The notes under the pieces: model-generated
Told to the model about the DNA's origin: nothing
Seen by the model: the letters and a program-made list of their open reading frames with translations, nothing else
The model's database searches: none
In this document: piece after piece, positions 1 through 10,639 of the stretch
How positions within the stretch are numbered: the stretch's first letter is position 1
Layout of the letters: every line of letters starts with the position of its first letter
Assembly: GCA_022478985.1 (NCBI GenBank)
Contig: JAKSZP010005274.1
Span: forward strand, 186,001-250,000
Length of the DNA stretch: 64,000 bases
From: Massospora cicadina
Lineage: Eukaryota; Entomophthoromycota; Entomophthoromycetes; Entomophthorales; Entomophthoraceae
Reading direction: 5' to 3'
Program-made: the position numbers and the translations under genes

Positions 1-440
1 GGTTAAATGATATGCTCACAAGAAGGGTGGGTGGTTAAAAGGACCTCAACTATTGCATCTCACATTGCTTTCACCCAGAAGTCCAATAGGATGTTGTACC
101 CCTGTGTGGACTATGGGCATTTAATTTTATACTATTGTTCACAAATTCTATCCCCTCTCCCCCAAGAAGATGATTAGCCAGGCAAAGCAAACTCCTGGAT
201 GTTTTTGAAGCTCGATCTTATAAAGGCGTTCAACCAGATTTGGGTGGCAAAAGACCAGTATTGGCTTATGGCAGTTCAGATCAGGAGGGGATCTTACAAA
301 TCTGCATAATGCCTTTCATCTTGAAAAACACCTCAGCTACATTCCAGAAAATAATTGATGAAGTGCTTATCAATCTTTGGTTCATCTGTACAATAGTGTA
401 TTACAATATTTTCATACATTCCCCCACTCCTAAGCATTTT
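1..440 (+). pseudogene. Ty3 element A, reverse transcriptase first half
   Basis: This is the amino-terminal half of a Ty3/gypsy reverse transcriptase, running in from outside the window. Read across frames it gives CVDYGHL, then FLKLDLIKAFNQI (around 205-240), then FILKNTSATFQK and FIHSPTPKHF (around 315-440). The intact relative E in this window has CIDYGHL, FLKLDLVNTFNQI, GLKNAPTTFQR and YIDDILVHSPTPEQ at the same places. The catalytic Y-x-D-D is lost here (it reads YYNIF) and several frameshifts and stops are present, so it cannot work. The frame stops at about 440 where element C is inserted and resumes at about 9764. Family assignment is secure; the exact junction is uncertain by about 10 bp. 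Confidence 0.8.
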
Positions 441-1128
441 ATAAATTCAGCATATATTTGGTATATGCATAAGGTTTGCACAGGGTTAGGCCCTCTGAGC
501 AACTGATGGACAATATGGTTATCGCCAGTCCTAAAGACAAACTTGGTAAATCTAATAAAACATGAAGTAATAGCCTCACTGGCACCATTTTATTTATTTT
601 ACTATATATATCAGATTCCTTCTGCTTGCTATCCCCTCATCTTCCTATTAAAATTCTTTCTCTCTAGTCTTCTCGTCACGCTTTATATATCCATGGCATC
701 AGTTGGTTCTGACCCTTTGGTTTAGGCTATTTTTTCCGCTGTATTCTGATTGGTTTATTCTCGTAACTGAGAGGCTCTGAAAGAGTCTAAAAAATTATTT
801 GAGGTGGGTCGACCTTGGGACAAATATACCACACTGAGAGTGTTTTCTAGCCAGTACAGGTTTTAAACTCAAAACCTGCACTAGGGGTGGAAGCAGTTTA
901 CCTGCTCAGCTAACCACCCTTAACTCTGGAAGAGTCTAATATTCTTGAATTCGCCATCGTCTTCTTACCTTATTTTGAGGCGATCTAGTAAATATCCTTC
1001 CTAAGTTTGTTATTGCCTTATTTCAAGGCAATCTCATAATTAATATTTTTTTCTAAGTTTCAACTAATATGAGCTAATCAGCCAAAGCTATTTGGGGATT
1101 ATTGTCCAGTCATATCAATTTCACAACA
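441..1128 (-). repeat. 3' LTR of element C (contains a SINE)
   Basis: The segment matches 7238-7440 plus 9361-9763, allowing for the SINE at 791-923. Shared words include CAGATTCCTTCTGC, GACCCTTTGG, GCGATCTAGTAAATATCCTTCC and TCCAGTCATAT. On the minus strand it begins TGTTGTGAAATT right after a purine tract (AAAGGGGTAGTAA, about 1129-1141), as expected for a 3' LTR. The left boundary is approximate. Confidence 0.72.
791..923 (-). mobile_element. tRNA-derived SINE, copy 1
   Basis: A 133-bp insertion in the LTR is flanked by a 16-bp duplication, CTCTGAAAGAGTCTAA (775-790) and CTCTGGAAGAGTCTAA (924-939), with one mismatch. Read on the minus strand, the head holds TAGCTGAGCAGG (901-912), a perfect match to the RNA polymerase III box A consensus TRGCNNAGYNGG. 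A degenerate box B region follows, and the tail is AT-rich. A second copy lies at 13477-13610 with a better box B (GGTTCAAACC). Long target duplications and box A/B architecture are the hallmarks of tRNA-derived SINEs. Confidence 0.75.
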
Positions 1129-1139
1129 TTACTACCCCT

Positions 1140-2190
1140 TTGATTGGACATTATGCTTCTATTGCTTATACGCCCAATGGAACTTTGTTTGCACTTAATT
1201 AACAATGTAACCACTTGTGGGGTCCTTGATAGTGTAGGCGTCAAAGCTCATTTTCTCAATTATTTTGAATGGACCAATCCAAATGTTGGCTAACTTATGT
1301 TTCCAACTGAACCTGTGCTTGTCATGAAATAAACCATCTCTTCTTCTTTGAACTGAGCTAACCCACTATACCATACCTGATTGGCGGCCTGATTTTTTAT
1401 CTTTTTGGCCAATCTGAAAGAGTACACTTCAGTTTGCAGTTTGATTAGAGTGTTCACCAGATAAGTCAAGTAACATTAATGGTCAACTCCGCTAGTATCT
1501 TCTAAGCAGGCATAGAGAAGTGCAGGTAGAGCTGGGTGCCATCCATATATTAGCTGGAAGGGACTCTTCCCCATTGCATAGTGATAGCTAATGTTGTAGG
1601 CAAAGATGGCGGTGGAAAATAGGGAACTCCAATATGAAGTTCAGTCTGTTACCAAATTCTGAAGTATGTTCACCAAGGTCCCATTAACTCCTTCAACCAT
1701 ACCGTTGGACTGGAGGTGATATAAGGTCATCAGAACCCTGTGGATGGCCATCATCTCATTTAGTTTTGGAAGGATGTGAGAGGTGAAGTTTGTTCTGTTA
1801 TCAGTCAAAATGAACTGATGGAAGCCATGTCACTGGATTATGAATCCCATTATCAACTTAACCATTGTGACTGCCCCCAAATGCCATATTGCCCATGCTT
1901 TGACCCACCTGGTCAAGTGGTTGATTTCCACTAGAATGTATTTGGACCATTTTACTCCTGTCTTCAGGGGCCCAATGACGTCAATGAAGCTGTATGTCAG
2001 GCAAAATGTGGTTTCACTACCCAATAAGAGTTCTTCTGGTGGAACAGCTTTTTCACTCAGCACTGGTGGCAGCAGGAAAATTATCTCAAGCATTTTAGAG
2101 TACATGCTCTCAAAAAAATACTGAGGGTGCAACAATTCTAATGTCTTGCGTAATCCACTGTGACCTACTGCCTTATATATGTTCATAATA
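1140..2190 (-). pseudogene. Element C integrase
   Basis: This encodes remnants of a Ty3 integrase. On the minus strand the amino-terminal zinc-binding part reads VGHSGLRKTLELLHPQYFF (near 2160-2100). The catalytic core follows, with IDVIGPLKTGVKWSKYILVE and INHLTRWVKAWA, then LTDNRTNFTSHILPKLNE (near 1800) and NGMVEGVNGTL (near 1690), where families usually have NG-x-V-E-R-x-N. The first two acidic catalytic residues are present, and a glutamate sits at the third position. The carboxy part includes AYNISYHYAMGKSPFQLIYG. Several stops and frame changes make it non-functional. The closest relatives in this window are the integrases of D and F. Confidence 0.8.
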
Positions 2191-2479
2191 ATACTTGGCT
2201 GTGCTAAAGCTCTTGGGAAGTTTACTTTATAATCTCCAATACATTCATACTCTTCATTGTTCCATTGGAAGGTAATAGATCACATATATTTCAACGCCTT
2301 TATAACATAAGGCGGTTTGTCCTCGTACCTTCCACCAAGCTTTTGTCATACATTACATCGCTTAGATCCACCATAACAGAAATTGTTGGTAACTGAGATA
2401 AACAATCTGCATTTTGGTGTTTTGCTAAAGGTTGGTGAAGTATTTCGAAATTTGTGATCCTGCAGTTTGTAAGCACATC

Positions 2480-3613
2480 GTGTTAGCCGCCCTTCAGGTT
2501 GTCTGAGATTCTGCAACAGCATAAAGAAGCATGATTGGTTACTACTTTATACTTCACTCCATGTTAGTACACCCTAACCTTACTTTTATATGTAGATCAC
2601 CGCTAAGAAATCCTGCTCAATCTCAGTATATTTTGCGTTTATGGAAGTTCAGGCTTTGACTGCAGTATGCAACAGGGTTCTCCTCCCCTTCATCGTCTTT
2701 TTGGGATAGAACCGCCCTAACAGCAAAAAGAGAATCATCCAACTGAACTGTATATTCTTTATTTAAAGTTGGGTAGCGTAGCACTAGTGCACTGATTAAT
2801 GTCATCCAAAGTGTGTAAAAGGAGCATTGTCAGAGTTCCGTCCATTTGGACATGAAATCCTTTTTGGTAGCTTAAATAGCGGACCCTCATTACAGCTGAA
2901 ATTAGGGATGAAGCGCCATTAGTAGCAAACTATTCCCATAAATACCTGTATGTCTCACTTACTGTTCAGCGGAATCATTTTCTGGATGGGCGCCACCTTG
3001 GCTGGCTGTAGTTTAAACCCTTTTGCATCAATCAAGAACCTGAGGTACTACAGTCGGTCCTTAAAGAAGTGGCATTTGTGGGGCTTAATCTTGGTGTTGG
3101 CCTTGGCAATCTGGCAATACACCTCCTCAAGGTGGATAGATGCTTAGAAAACGTTTGAGAAAAGACGTTGATATCATCAAGGTACATGAGATTGTATGAC
3201 AGCTTCAGGTCACCAAGTATAGTGTCCATAGCCCGTTGGAATGTAGCTGGGGCATTACACAGCCCTTGAGGCATACGTGTCAGGTGAAAGAGACCCTTGG
3301 AGGTAATTATGGCGCTTTCTTCTGTTCTGCCGCAAGCAACTCGATTTGCCAGTAACTTAATATCAATTTCATCCCCAAGATATAACAAGATCCTCCTAAC
3401 CAATCCAAAGCATCACTGAAAATGTGGTAAGGGGTAAAAGTCCTTTTTGGTTATATTGTTGAGCTTCCAATAGTTTATTACTAACTGTTTAGCTCTGTCT
3501 TTATTTTTTACAATTAGGATGGGTGAAGCACATGGACTCTTTGACAGTTCTACCACCCCTTGATCCAGTAGCTTCTTGATTTCTTCATTAACTACTTCTT
3601 CAGCTGCCCTCAA
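2480..3613 (-). pseudogene. Element C reverse transcriptase and RNase H
   Basis: Read leftward from 3613, the fingers and palm are visible: DQGVVELSKSPCASPILIVK, NYWKLNNITKKDFYPLP, MPQGLCNAPATFQRAMDTIL and the catalytic MYLDDINVFSQTF (near 3170). RNase H follows at 2805-2480, with VQLDDSLFAVRAVLSQ and NPVAYCSQSLN. The Y-L-D-D motif is intact, but the frame is interrupted between the fingers and palm and again before RNase H. Sequence similarity is strongest to D and F in this window. The pieces are collinear and in the normal Ty3 order. Confidence 0.8.
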
Positions 3614-4109
3614 TTGCCGGATTGGCCAATACTAGTGGGAGGATGATCTCCAGTGTCCAATCAATGAACCACCCCCTGAGCAAATCCTAAATAATGATTG
3701 TCAACAGCAAAAATATCCTTGTACATTTCAAATAAAGCTATAACCTGATTTTTCTGCTCTTCCATTAGCTCTGAAAAATTTTCCCATGGGACCACCGCCA
3801 TTACACATGTTAGGGGTTCAATGGGGAGACCAAATTAATCCAGTGATCCAAATTTATGAAAGCAGAGAACCTACTTTATGGGGGTCAAATGTATGTATGC
3901 CACTATCTAATGTCAGCGGACCTGAAACGCTTCTTTCTATAAATTTGCTAGCAAAACCTTGATCTCCTTGTGTCCAGTCAGGATGAGGCCTGGAGCTGCA
4001 TGGGGCTCTAACCAAGGCTTCTTTAAGATCCATTGACATCCTCATAAAGTCTTCAGGTATTTCAACTTCTAGCTCTGTACCCATTATAACTTGATGACCA
4101 GAGGGGATT

Positions 4110-4703
4110 TTATGGGTCTAGCGGCTTGGAGAGGCAACCCTTGATACTTGCATATCTGCTGATGAGAGATAGAGTTTTACTTTTTAATTGACAGTAACAA
4201 ACAGAGATTATCTTATCACTATAAGCAAGCTGGACATGTCCCATATGCACAGGGTCCTTTGGCACTCCACTGGAGGTAAAATAAATTGGGATCTGCTGCC
4301 AAAAAATTTTGAAGCTCTCCTCTGTCATATTAATGACAGCACCAAAGTGTTGCATAAAAGAGGTTCCAATTAACAGGTTGTAATTACTGTTTGGTAGCAC
4401 TATAACCGAAGCTACAATGAAAAATCACCCAAACTTCAATGGCAACGCACCCTACGCTCCCTCTGAGACCATGCTTTTGGCTCCAGCGGTCCCATACAAC
4501 ATTAGATGTTCCACATCAGGTCTCAATGTCAACTTATCCATCAACTTGGTAGAAATTATGCTGACCGGGACGCCTGTATATATTATAGCATGGACTCGAT
4601 TTTTTGCCACAAAAATATCACAGTATGTACACTCATAATAGGAAGAATATTGACTGTTTAATATGTGAACATTTATTGGTTTTCTTTTCCCAAGAAAACT
4701 CAT
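4110..4703 (-). pseudogene. Element C retroviral-type aspartic protease
   Basis: The minus strand reads IIYTGVPVSIISTKLMDKL near 4580-4530. This is the position of the catalytic D-T/S-G-A motif of Ty3 proteases, and here the catalytic aspartate is replaced by tyrosine. Downstream is NSNYNLLIGTSFMQHFGAV (near 4390-4340), the conserved flap-side segment that in D reads NQNYDILIGMEFLQKYGV. Linker sequence between 4110 and 3613 leads into the reverse transcriptase. The change at the catalytic residue and frame breaks show that it is dead. Confidence 0.7.
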
Positions 4704-5094
4704 AATCCCTCACTGACTTTAGGTATTCTTTAACAATAGCATCCACTGGAGGGACGAAATTTATTCCTTTCAGAAAAGTGTGCATTTGAGGAGGGTTCCA
4801 GATTGGCAGGCTAAATCTGTTAAAAAATCTAGCAGGCATAAGGCTTTGGCTGTTCATGGGGTCCTTCTTCCGCCGTGGCCTTTGCTTGCACCCAAGTCAG
4901 TACATTTACCTCTCCAGCCAGCTGCTGATATAGTAACTCTTCATCATACTGAGGGACTTCAGCTGGATATACTTTGTCAGGGTTAGGTGAGATAGTTGTG
5001 GTTGGGATAGCGAAGGTAGAGGGTCCAGTCTCTACTCTGCTCCATCTTTTCCCTAGTTATACTGGTCCTGCTTGTAATGGTCAGGTCAAACCAA

Positions 5095-5747
5095 TCGCTA
5101 CATTTTGACTCAAAATTCAGATTTCCAAATTTTGAGTCGAAATGCCATTATGAGGTTTTGAGGTTCATGTGGGCTTGGCGCTGGGCTGTACCCCTCCCAA
5201 GCTATTCTTCATGCTCCCTGGGGCACAAAGAAAAGTGTGGAGGGGCTCCCCGGAAGAGTGACCTTAAAAGATTAGGCCCGCTCAATTCTGAACTCAGTTT
5301 AGAATTCTTTCTGATTTCCTGCCCTCATGTGGGTCTCTCTAGTGGCCACGGGGCGCTCTTGCCTTGTCTTAACTGGTATCCCATGGCGACCCACTTTTTG
5401 TATCCTTAACAAAAATTGAGATTTGGCAGCGAACTGATCTGCCAAATACTCTGGTTTTTTCCTGGTGTCGTTTGTGGTGCCCTGTGTCATCAGGATAAAT
5501 TCATCAGCATGTTTATTTTCATTAGTAAATAAAACAAGGTTAATTTGGGAGTGAAACCCTCACTTACCTATGTCATCTTTCCAAGTTTCTGAATTGCCCT
5601 ACATCTGAGGTTAAATTAGTGAGTATGAGAAGTTGAAACTCTTACCTCGAGGGAAATTATATTGGGAAATCTGTCAGCGTCAACTTTGAATCTGCTGATC
5701 CGCAGGCAAGATGGCGGTCAAAAACTGGGACGTTTTTGACCGTTACA
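5095..5747 (+). repeat. Interspersed 0.6-kb repeat, copy 1
   Basis: This segment is a diverged copy of 56882-57480. Both begin with a CTACATTTTGA/TTGCATTTTGA word and contain CGCTGGG, GAATTCT, GGTTAATT and GGGACGTTT, and both end ACCGTTACA. It holds no coding sequence I recognise. The flanks here do not show the clear 10-bp direct repeat seen around the other copy. Copy 1 sits between the protease and gag parts of element C. The class is unresolved: it could be a solo LTR of an unseen family or a non-autonomous DNA transposon. Confidence 0.6.
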
Positions 5748-7215
5748 CTGCTGTACTTAATGGACCTGACAATTAGGGCAGCTTCGGGCAAGGATCCCAT
5801 TGTGACCTCAAATCAAACCAATTTACCACATAGGGCCTGCGTCCTTGGTTATTATAAGATAGTCCAAGCTGAAAGTTGGACTGTTGGCGGTCAGCATAAG
5901 CAGGCTCAGGTCATAAGTTGGGCTGTTGTCTGTTTTTATAAACAGGTCTAATCCAGAAGTTAGACTGCTGTGGGTAACTCAGCTGAGGGCAAGTCGCGTA
6001 GTTTTAATAAGGCTGGGGTTTCTGGGCGAAAAAAAGCAGGGCGGAATGATTCACCTGAATAAGAAGGTCCAGCAATAGCTGCTGAAGATTTCTGATCTGT
6101 ATTAGGCGAAGTAAAGGTGGCAGATAGATGACGCAGAAATTGGACAATTTTGGGTAGGGTTATGTCATTCTGCAAAACTGGAGCCATGACATTGTAAAGA
6201 CAGTGGTATGGCTTTACTGCAGAGGTCATCACAATTCCAACATCATCTTTAAACAGAGTCCCTGCCCCAATTAACATGTGTTTTCATTGTAAATTGGTCT
6301 GTGAACTCAGTGAGGGTCTTATTACAAAGAAATTATATGGTCAAAAACTCAGCCTTCCACTGCAACATCTTAGTGGTGCCCCTAGCCAAACACATAACTT
6401 TGTTCTCCACCTCTTGATATGTAATGGAGCTGCTTGGAAGATAGCACGTGACTTGGTTGGCGCTTCTAACATCCAGGGCGGATATCAGCAATTTCGCTTA
6501 TGCCAATCCAAAGCTCTTTCGCCACTAACTCAAATCATTTGAAGAACCCATGGATGTTTCCAATACGGTCAAATGGAGGTAGGTTACTCATATAAACAAC
6601 CTCCTCCCACTAATAACTGTGAGTCTTTGGAGTGTACTGGGGATTAGTCAAGGACCATAGCCTAATTCTTGACGAGGAGTTGGCTTGGAAGGCCTTTGGC
6701 GCATGGCTTGTCTGCTGCTTTAGGGGTAGCGTGGGTCTCTTTGGTTGACAGTACTGCCATCGCCTGGGGAAATCAGTCCATCAGCACATAATTATCCTCA
6801 GCTCTTCCATCATGGATTGAGCAGCTCATGTAGCCCCATGTTTAGTGAAAAGCTCCTCAGCTTGGTATCCGGCCTTGTATTCACCATAATATGAATCTCT
6901 CCAAGTGGGCCTCGTTGATCTTCCCCTTACCCTTCCCAATTAGGGCGTTGAGGGTAAAAGTTGTGTTTCAAATTCCACTTCACATAATTTAATGTTCAGT
7001 AGTGTCGTCCAGGCAATTGGCCAGTTGCCTGTTTTGTTGCCCATGGTTCTGCAGCTGGCTGAACGCGTTTTAAGTTGGACTATTACATCATTACGCTCCT
7101 GAAGAAACTCATTTTGCTTTTTGAGCATTGCATCCAAGACAAGTTTTATTTCCACATTCTCAGATTGTGTGGCATGCCATGAGGATTCCCCATCGGTGCA
7201 ATTCTGATGTGACAT
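5748..7215 (-). pseudogene. Element C gag relic
   Basis: This is a broken gag region. On the minus strand it starts with ATG at 7215, just inside the 5' LTR, and the first 60 residues look coiled-coil-like (LDAMLKKQNEFLQERNDVI). A later frame reads LPPFDRIGNIHGFFK (near 6575-6530), resembling the start of the Ty3 capsid, where families have a phrase like P-x-F-D-G-x-x-x-I-x-x-F. A further open stretch at 6277-5960 contains ITLPKIVQFLRHLSA, which resembles a segment of the inserted gag-like element at 7779-8003. I see no CCHC knuckle. Assignment rests on position and weak motif likeness. Confidence 0.5.
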
Positions 7216-7237
7216 AGCTGGTGACTGGAGAATTTAT

Positions 7238-7440
7238 TGTTGTGGTTGTGCAATGGGCCCCCTATAGTTCGAACTGCTATAAAATCTGCTATATAATTAT
7301 ATTACGCCATAAGGTTTTTGCAGGGTTAATCCCACTGATCAAAGGACGGATGATTTGGAGATTGCTAGTCTTTGAGACAAAGATAGTAAATTTCTATAAA
7401 TATCAAGCAATTGCCTTGATAACACCACTTTATTTTTATT
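7238..7440 (-). repeat. 5' LTR of element C, distal part
   Basis: This is the end of the 5' LTR that adjoins gag. It matches 441-595 through CATAAGGTTT, GCAGGGTTA and CACCACTTTATTT/CACCATTTTATTT words. It ends at the CAACA/TGTTG boundary near 7238, 23 bp before the gag ATG. The remaining part of the LTR is at 9361-9763, separated by a 1.9-kb insertion. Confidence 0.65.
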
Positions 7441-9360
7441 TAACCGAGGTAAGCCAACCAGGGATGGACATTACCAAATAAAACTAAAAATCATAATAAA
7501 ATATAATATAATGATTCAAATGAAACGCCTAAAATGGACGGATCAATTGAATCATACCTAACAAAATATCCAACCAGGTGGCCAGCGAATACTGCTATCC
7601 CTCCATGGTGGACGGGAAGGGGGATCAGGGGGCTCGTCTTCAGCCGCATCCATCTCATCCCAGAGTAGGGTGCGTGTTAAGGCAGATAGTAAGGGTGTGG
7701 GGACATCAGCGGCATGGGGTTCGATATCTTGATGACTGGAACTTCCAAATAGTTGCCAGCCATCATTATACCAGTGATCTATTTGGCCAAAGCGTCTTCA
7801 GCTTTGAGGCGGGCATCTGGGAGTTTAAAAAATGTGGCAATTTTGGTTAGGGTTATTTTTGCTTTTGGAATTTGTGCTACTGTTACCACATTCTGGATGG
7901 CTTCAGCGACGTTTTTGTGTAAAGTTTTCATGTTGATCTTACTTTGTGCAGTAAAATTTTTGGGGATTACAGGAGGTGAAATTCCTCCTGTGAGCGCAGC
8001 CACAGATCTGGCGGCAGCTTTGCGAAGTGGATGGCAATCTGGTGTGGCGGCTGCTTCTACTGCAAGCTGGTGGTCGCTGTAGAATGGTTTGGCGTTAGGT
8101 AGTGGAACATATTTCTAAGGCGTGAATTTTGCATCCCATTCTGGGTTACAGAGCCGCTTGACTTGCAGCGTCAGGTCTTTAATGACGTTACCTGATTTGT
8201 TGATTTCATCCAATAATTCCCATGGATTTTGGTTGAATTGGATTGGAGAATCATCATATGGTTGAGGCTTATTTGATTCGTTTGTAGATGTATGGGATCA
8301 AACTGGTATCTAATCTAATGTATGGTTGGATATATTATTTATGGCATTGGGGCAAGGTAGATGCTGATTGGTGGCTGTGGGTGCAGCTGCAGCATCAGGC
8401 ATTGGAGAAGGGGAAGGTAGGATTGTACCCCATGTCAGAGTTGGCGCAGGGTGGGTGGCGGATTGGTGGGTGTTGGGCAAACTTTTGGCATTGGTGAAAG
8501 TTTCTGAGTATAGCATTTGCGTTTCAAGTGGTCTAACTTGAAACAGGATGGACAAATCGTCCATCCGCCCTCAACGCAGGCCCATAATGGATGGTCGGGG
8601 GCAGATGGGATGGTGGCATGAGGGTGAATTGCTAAAGAAATTTTTGTAAAATCAGGGCTGATTGTGGCATATGCCTGAGGCCCAGCGAGGCGTATGGCCC
8701 CATTTGGGACCACAAATTGTAAGATGAGGTTGGCGCTGTAAGCTGCCAAACCTTCCATAAGCTCCTGGTGGAGCACTTCGGGGTGGAGGTGGGTGAGCAA
8801 ACCAGCGAACTGGACCACCAAGGTGGTGTCCGTTGGGAGCTGGGTCCAAGTTGTTGGAAGGGGAATATTATTGAATATTAGTGGCACTGTTGCCACAGTG
8901 GCTGCATCATCTTCACAGGGAAGCCAAGATCAAGGTACCCCTTATAGGGGCGGAAGTCAATGAAACAGGCCGGTATCATCACTACCTGAGCCATTTTTAT
9001 AATGGCTTGGTCGTCGTAGGGGAAGAATTTCCCATATTTGACCCTAAGGCCAAAATGCATGTTGCTCAGGGGAGCACCAGGGGGCAGCGGGGCACCGTTT
9101 GGGTTTGGGCAAGACGGGCATCGAGATTCTTGGGAGGAACGAATTGTCTCAAGGGTTTGGAATGACTGGGCAAGCCAGTCTGAGCGCGTTTTCCTGTCGG
9201 ACAGAAAATATAGGGGGGAGTTTCACTGCTGCCCCATGCTGTGACAGTCAGTGGGGGATCTGATGACATCAGAGCAATACTTTGGTGTGTGATTAAGTGT
9301 TTGTTTCTAATTTACTAAATTAATTTGCTCTGAAAGTTATGCCAAGCAGAGAGAGAGTTT
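7441..9360 (-). mobile_element. Gag-like retroelement inserted in the LTR of C
   Basis: A 1.9-kb segment interrupts the 5' LTR of C. The 17-bp word ATAACACCACTTTATTT occurs at both junctions (7419-7435 and 9362-9378), and the uninterrupted LTR at 441-1128 has it once. A long duplication of this kind is typical of target-primed (LINE or SINE) insertion, not of LTR elements. On the minus strand it encodes a gag/ORF1-like protein in three frames (9269 to 7779). It has a zinc knuckle, CPSCFKLDHLKRKC, at about 8560-8520 (C-x2-C-x4-H-x4-C), preceded by an FIDFRPYKGYLDLGF segment near 8960. I see no reverse transcriptase. The family is not recognised. Confidence 0.55.
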
Positions 9361-9763
9361 AATAACACCACTTTATTTATTTTAATATTATATAGCAGAT
9401 TCCTTCTGCTAGCTATCCCTCTTCTTTCTACTGAAATCCTCTTCCTCTAATCTTCTCTTAATGCTTTATATATCCAAAACTTCAGTCAATTCCGACCCTT
9501 TGGCTTAGGCTATTGTTTTCTGACATATTCTAATAGGTTTATCCTTATAACTGAGAGGCTCCAGAATAGTCTAATATTTTAAATTTCTATCACCTTATTG
9601 CCTTATTTTGTGGCGATCTAGTAAATATCCTTCCTGTTTTTAGTATCGCCTTATTTTGAGGCAATTTAATAAATATTAAATTAATTACTTGGTTTCAGCC
9701 AATATTAACCAATCCGCTGAAGCCATTTGGGGCTTAATATCCAGTCATATAAATTTCCCAACA
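9361..9763 (-). repeat. 5' LTR of element C, proximal part
   Basis: The segment matches 575-1128 of the 3' LTR without the SINE, with shared CAGATTCCTTCTGC, GACCCTTTGG, CTGAGAGGCTC and GCGATCTAGTAAATATCC. On the minus strand the LTR begins TGTTGGGAAATTTATATGAC at 9763, next to the resuming reverse transcriptase of element A. Confidence 0.72.
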
Positions 9764-10560
9764 CAGACAAAAAAACCTGGAGGAAGTTTTGGCTGCATTT
9801 CAAAAAGCCAAAATCTATGTGAACCACTATAAATGCAAGTTTTATAGGGAAGAGGTTATTTATCTTGGTAACTTGATCTTGAAGGACATCTACGTGATTA
9901 CACTCACCAATCTTGAGGTAATATTAGCGTGGCCCACCCCTACCACTCAGAAGCAGTTGTGGAGTTTTTTGGGTACAATCATATTTTTAAAAAAAATTTC
10001 TTCTCTCTCACAGCTGGCTGCATCACTGCATTTCTTGACAAGGAAGTACTTTCATTCCAATGGATGAAGTAGTTCCAATGAACTAACAACATCAAGGAGG
10101 TGTTTGTGACACCATCCATACTTCATCAGGCTGACCCCACCAAGCCTTTTATTGTCACATGCGACACCTTATCAGCTGTTGTGAGAGAGGTACTTCTTAG
10201 TTAACTTAACAGGGTGGAACACCCAGTTGCATACTTTTCCTGCAAATTTACTACATGCAAGCATACCTGGGCCATTTATGGTAAGGAGTTGGATGCAGTA
10301 GCCTGGTTTTTGACTCATTAATGGTACCATTTGCAGGGGGCACCACATGAGTTGAAAATATGGATGGATCATCAGGCGCTGATGTACTTTCAAAAACCAT
10401 ATATTTTTCACACTGGAAAGCTTGTACGTTCTGGGACTTGTGCAGCTTTAATTATAGTACAATTTGTGAAAGGCTCCTTAGATATTCTCCCTGATCTTCT
10501 GAGTTTTAATCCTTCCCTGAGTCTGATGAAGAAAGAGATGTAAGAGTTACCGATGATGAA
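9764..10560 (+). pseudogene. Element A reverse transcriptase second half and RNase H
   Basis: The frame of element A resumes here. It reads AAFQKAKIYVNHYKCKFYREEVIYLGNLIL (9785-9875), WPTPTTQKQLWSFLGTI (near 9930-9980), then RNase H with ITCDTLSAV (near 10155), AWTIYGKELDAVAW (near 10270) and LKIWMDHQALMYF (near 10360). The chromovirus E in this window has the same sequence blocks in the same order, with fewer breaks. Stops and frameshifts are scattered throughout. It is the distal half of the polymerase split by element C. Confidence 0.8.
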
Positions 10561-10639
10561 TTCTTCCAACCAGATTCTCATAATTACACCTCCAACAGAT
10601 TTGAGGGCTGACTGACCACCGTAGATACCATTGTTATTT

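Larger units (their letters stand above)
441..9763 (-). mobile_element. Ty3/gypsy retrotransposon C, nested in element A
   Basis: This is a decayed Ty3/gypsy element on the minus strand, inserted in the reverse transcriptase of element A. From right to left it shows a 5' LTR (7238-7440 plus 9361-9763), gag relics, protease, reverse transcriptase, RNase H, integrase, a purine-rich tract and the 3' LTR (about 441-1128). That order is the normal gag-pol order for Ty3. The LTRs begin TGTTG on the minus strand. I could not identify a convincing 5-bp target duplication; the left LTR end looks truncated or mutated. Three later insertions lie inside it: a SINE, a gag-like segment in the 5' LTR, and a 0.6-kb interspersed repeat. 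All frames are broken. Confidence 0.72.

Noticed and set aside
901..912. A functional tRNA gene, because of the box A match
   Set aside because: No cloverleaf can be folded; box B is degenerate and the unit is flanked by a target duplication, which fits a SINE.
8881..9244. Plus-strand frames opposite the CCHC gag-like protein
   Set aside because: They are complements of the minus-strand coding sequence and have no motif.
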